The notes beneath the pieces are model-generated. The model saw only the letters and a list, made by a program, of their open reading frames with translations. It was not told where the DNA came from and did not search any database. Shown here piece after piece: positions 63,293-63,372 of a DNA stretch of 63,372 bases. Source of the DNA: CAYFFO01 sp964342485 (GTDB lineage: Bacteria > Chloroflexota > Dehalococcoidia > Lucifugimonadales > CAJWER01); NCBI GenBank assembly GCA_964342485.1, contig CAYFFO010000008.1, positions 1 to 63,372 on the forward strand, read 5' to 3'. Made by a program: the position numbers and the translations under genes. Every line of letters begins with the position of its first letter. The stretch's first letter is position 1.

Positions 63293-63372
63293 AAATTTTG
63301 ATTCCTCAAACGTCTACCTGAAAAAAACAAACCCTCCAGAAGACACGAAAGAATAGGAATGGAAAGGTAACT

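Noticed and set aside
1..63372. CRISPR array, insertion sequence or prophage
   Set aside because: No spaced short direct repeats, transposase, recombinase or phage structural genes were seen on either strand.

Overview
The window is AT-rich bacterial chromosome, with many TTG/GTG starts and AGGAGG-type ribosome binding sites. It carries one 100-N scaffold gap at 58679-58778. The gene mix suggests a marine Chloroflexota of the SAR202 type: LLM-class flavin monooxygenase, enolase-superfamily and IlvD/EDD sugar-acid dehydratases, PhyH-family dioxygenases, sulfatase, amidohydrolase and creatininase-type genes, LL-diaminopimelate aminotransferase, and MoeA fused to a periplasmic-binding-protein-like domain. 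This placement is inferred from protein character only; no marker phylogeny could be run.

Layout. 0-13.7 kb is a catabolic/accessory region: amidohydrolase, CocE/NonD hydrolase, a shortened acyl-CoA synthetase, a gamma-glutamyltransferase-like protein, a MoaD-MoaE fusion, a Gfo/Idh/MocA dehydrogenase, an NHL propeller, two PhyH-family oxygenases around a small unknown protein, a creatininase-like amidohydrolase and an LLM flavin oxidoreductase. 13.9-17.6 kb holds housekeeping genes (rsfS, ndk, tsaB, tsaE), an unknown protein and a carboxylesterase. 17.6-21.3 kb has a sugar-acid dehydratase pair (rhamnonate-dehydratase-like and IlvD/EDD-like). 21.3-31.7 kb, all on the minus strand, is a molybdenum/tungsten block: an NAD-linked formate dehydrogenase (NuoE-, NuoF- and FdhA-like), an aldehyde:ferredoxin oxidoreductase with its own MoaD-like protein, MobA and MoeA-PBP. 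31.7-34.1 kb has groES-groEL and a small unknown. 34.3-43.9 kb starts at a tRNA-Arg(TCT) and is a carbohydrate region: sulfatase, aldose epimerase, sialidase-like propeller, glycosidase-like propeller, sugar isomerase, zinc dehydrogenase, an alpha/alpha-toroid protein and an acetyltransferase.

44-58.7 kb is mostly core: a YchF-type GTPase, a pentapeptide-repeat lipoprotein, a small HTH regulator, smpB, an S41 protease lipoprotein, a winged-helix/TIR-like protein, hflX, dapL, dapF, miaA, tpiA, an orphan DppB-like permease, sua5 and a guaA cut by the gap. After the gap come a methyltransferase, a YceI lipoprotein with near-perfect 78-bp tandem repeats, purD and a second DppB-like permease.

The points most worth a second look are: a PhyH-family oxygenase whose iron motif reads HxG (the pattern seen in Fe/2OG halogenases) next to one with normal HxD; a MoaD-MoaE fusion with an internal Gly-Gly and a probable CTG start; a winged-helix/TIR-like protein that seems to lack the catalytic glutamate; an acyl-CoA synthetase lacking its C-terminal domain; and an AOR locus with a dedicated MoaD whose terminal Gly-Gly codons double as the AOR ribosome binding site.
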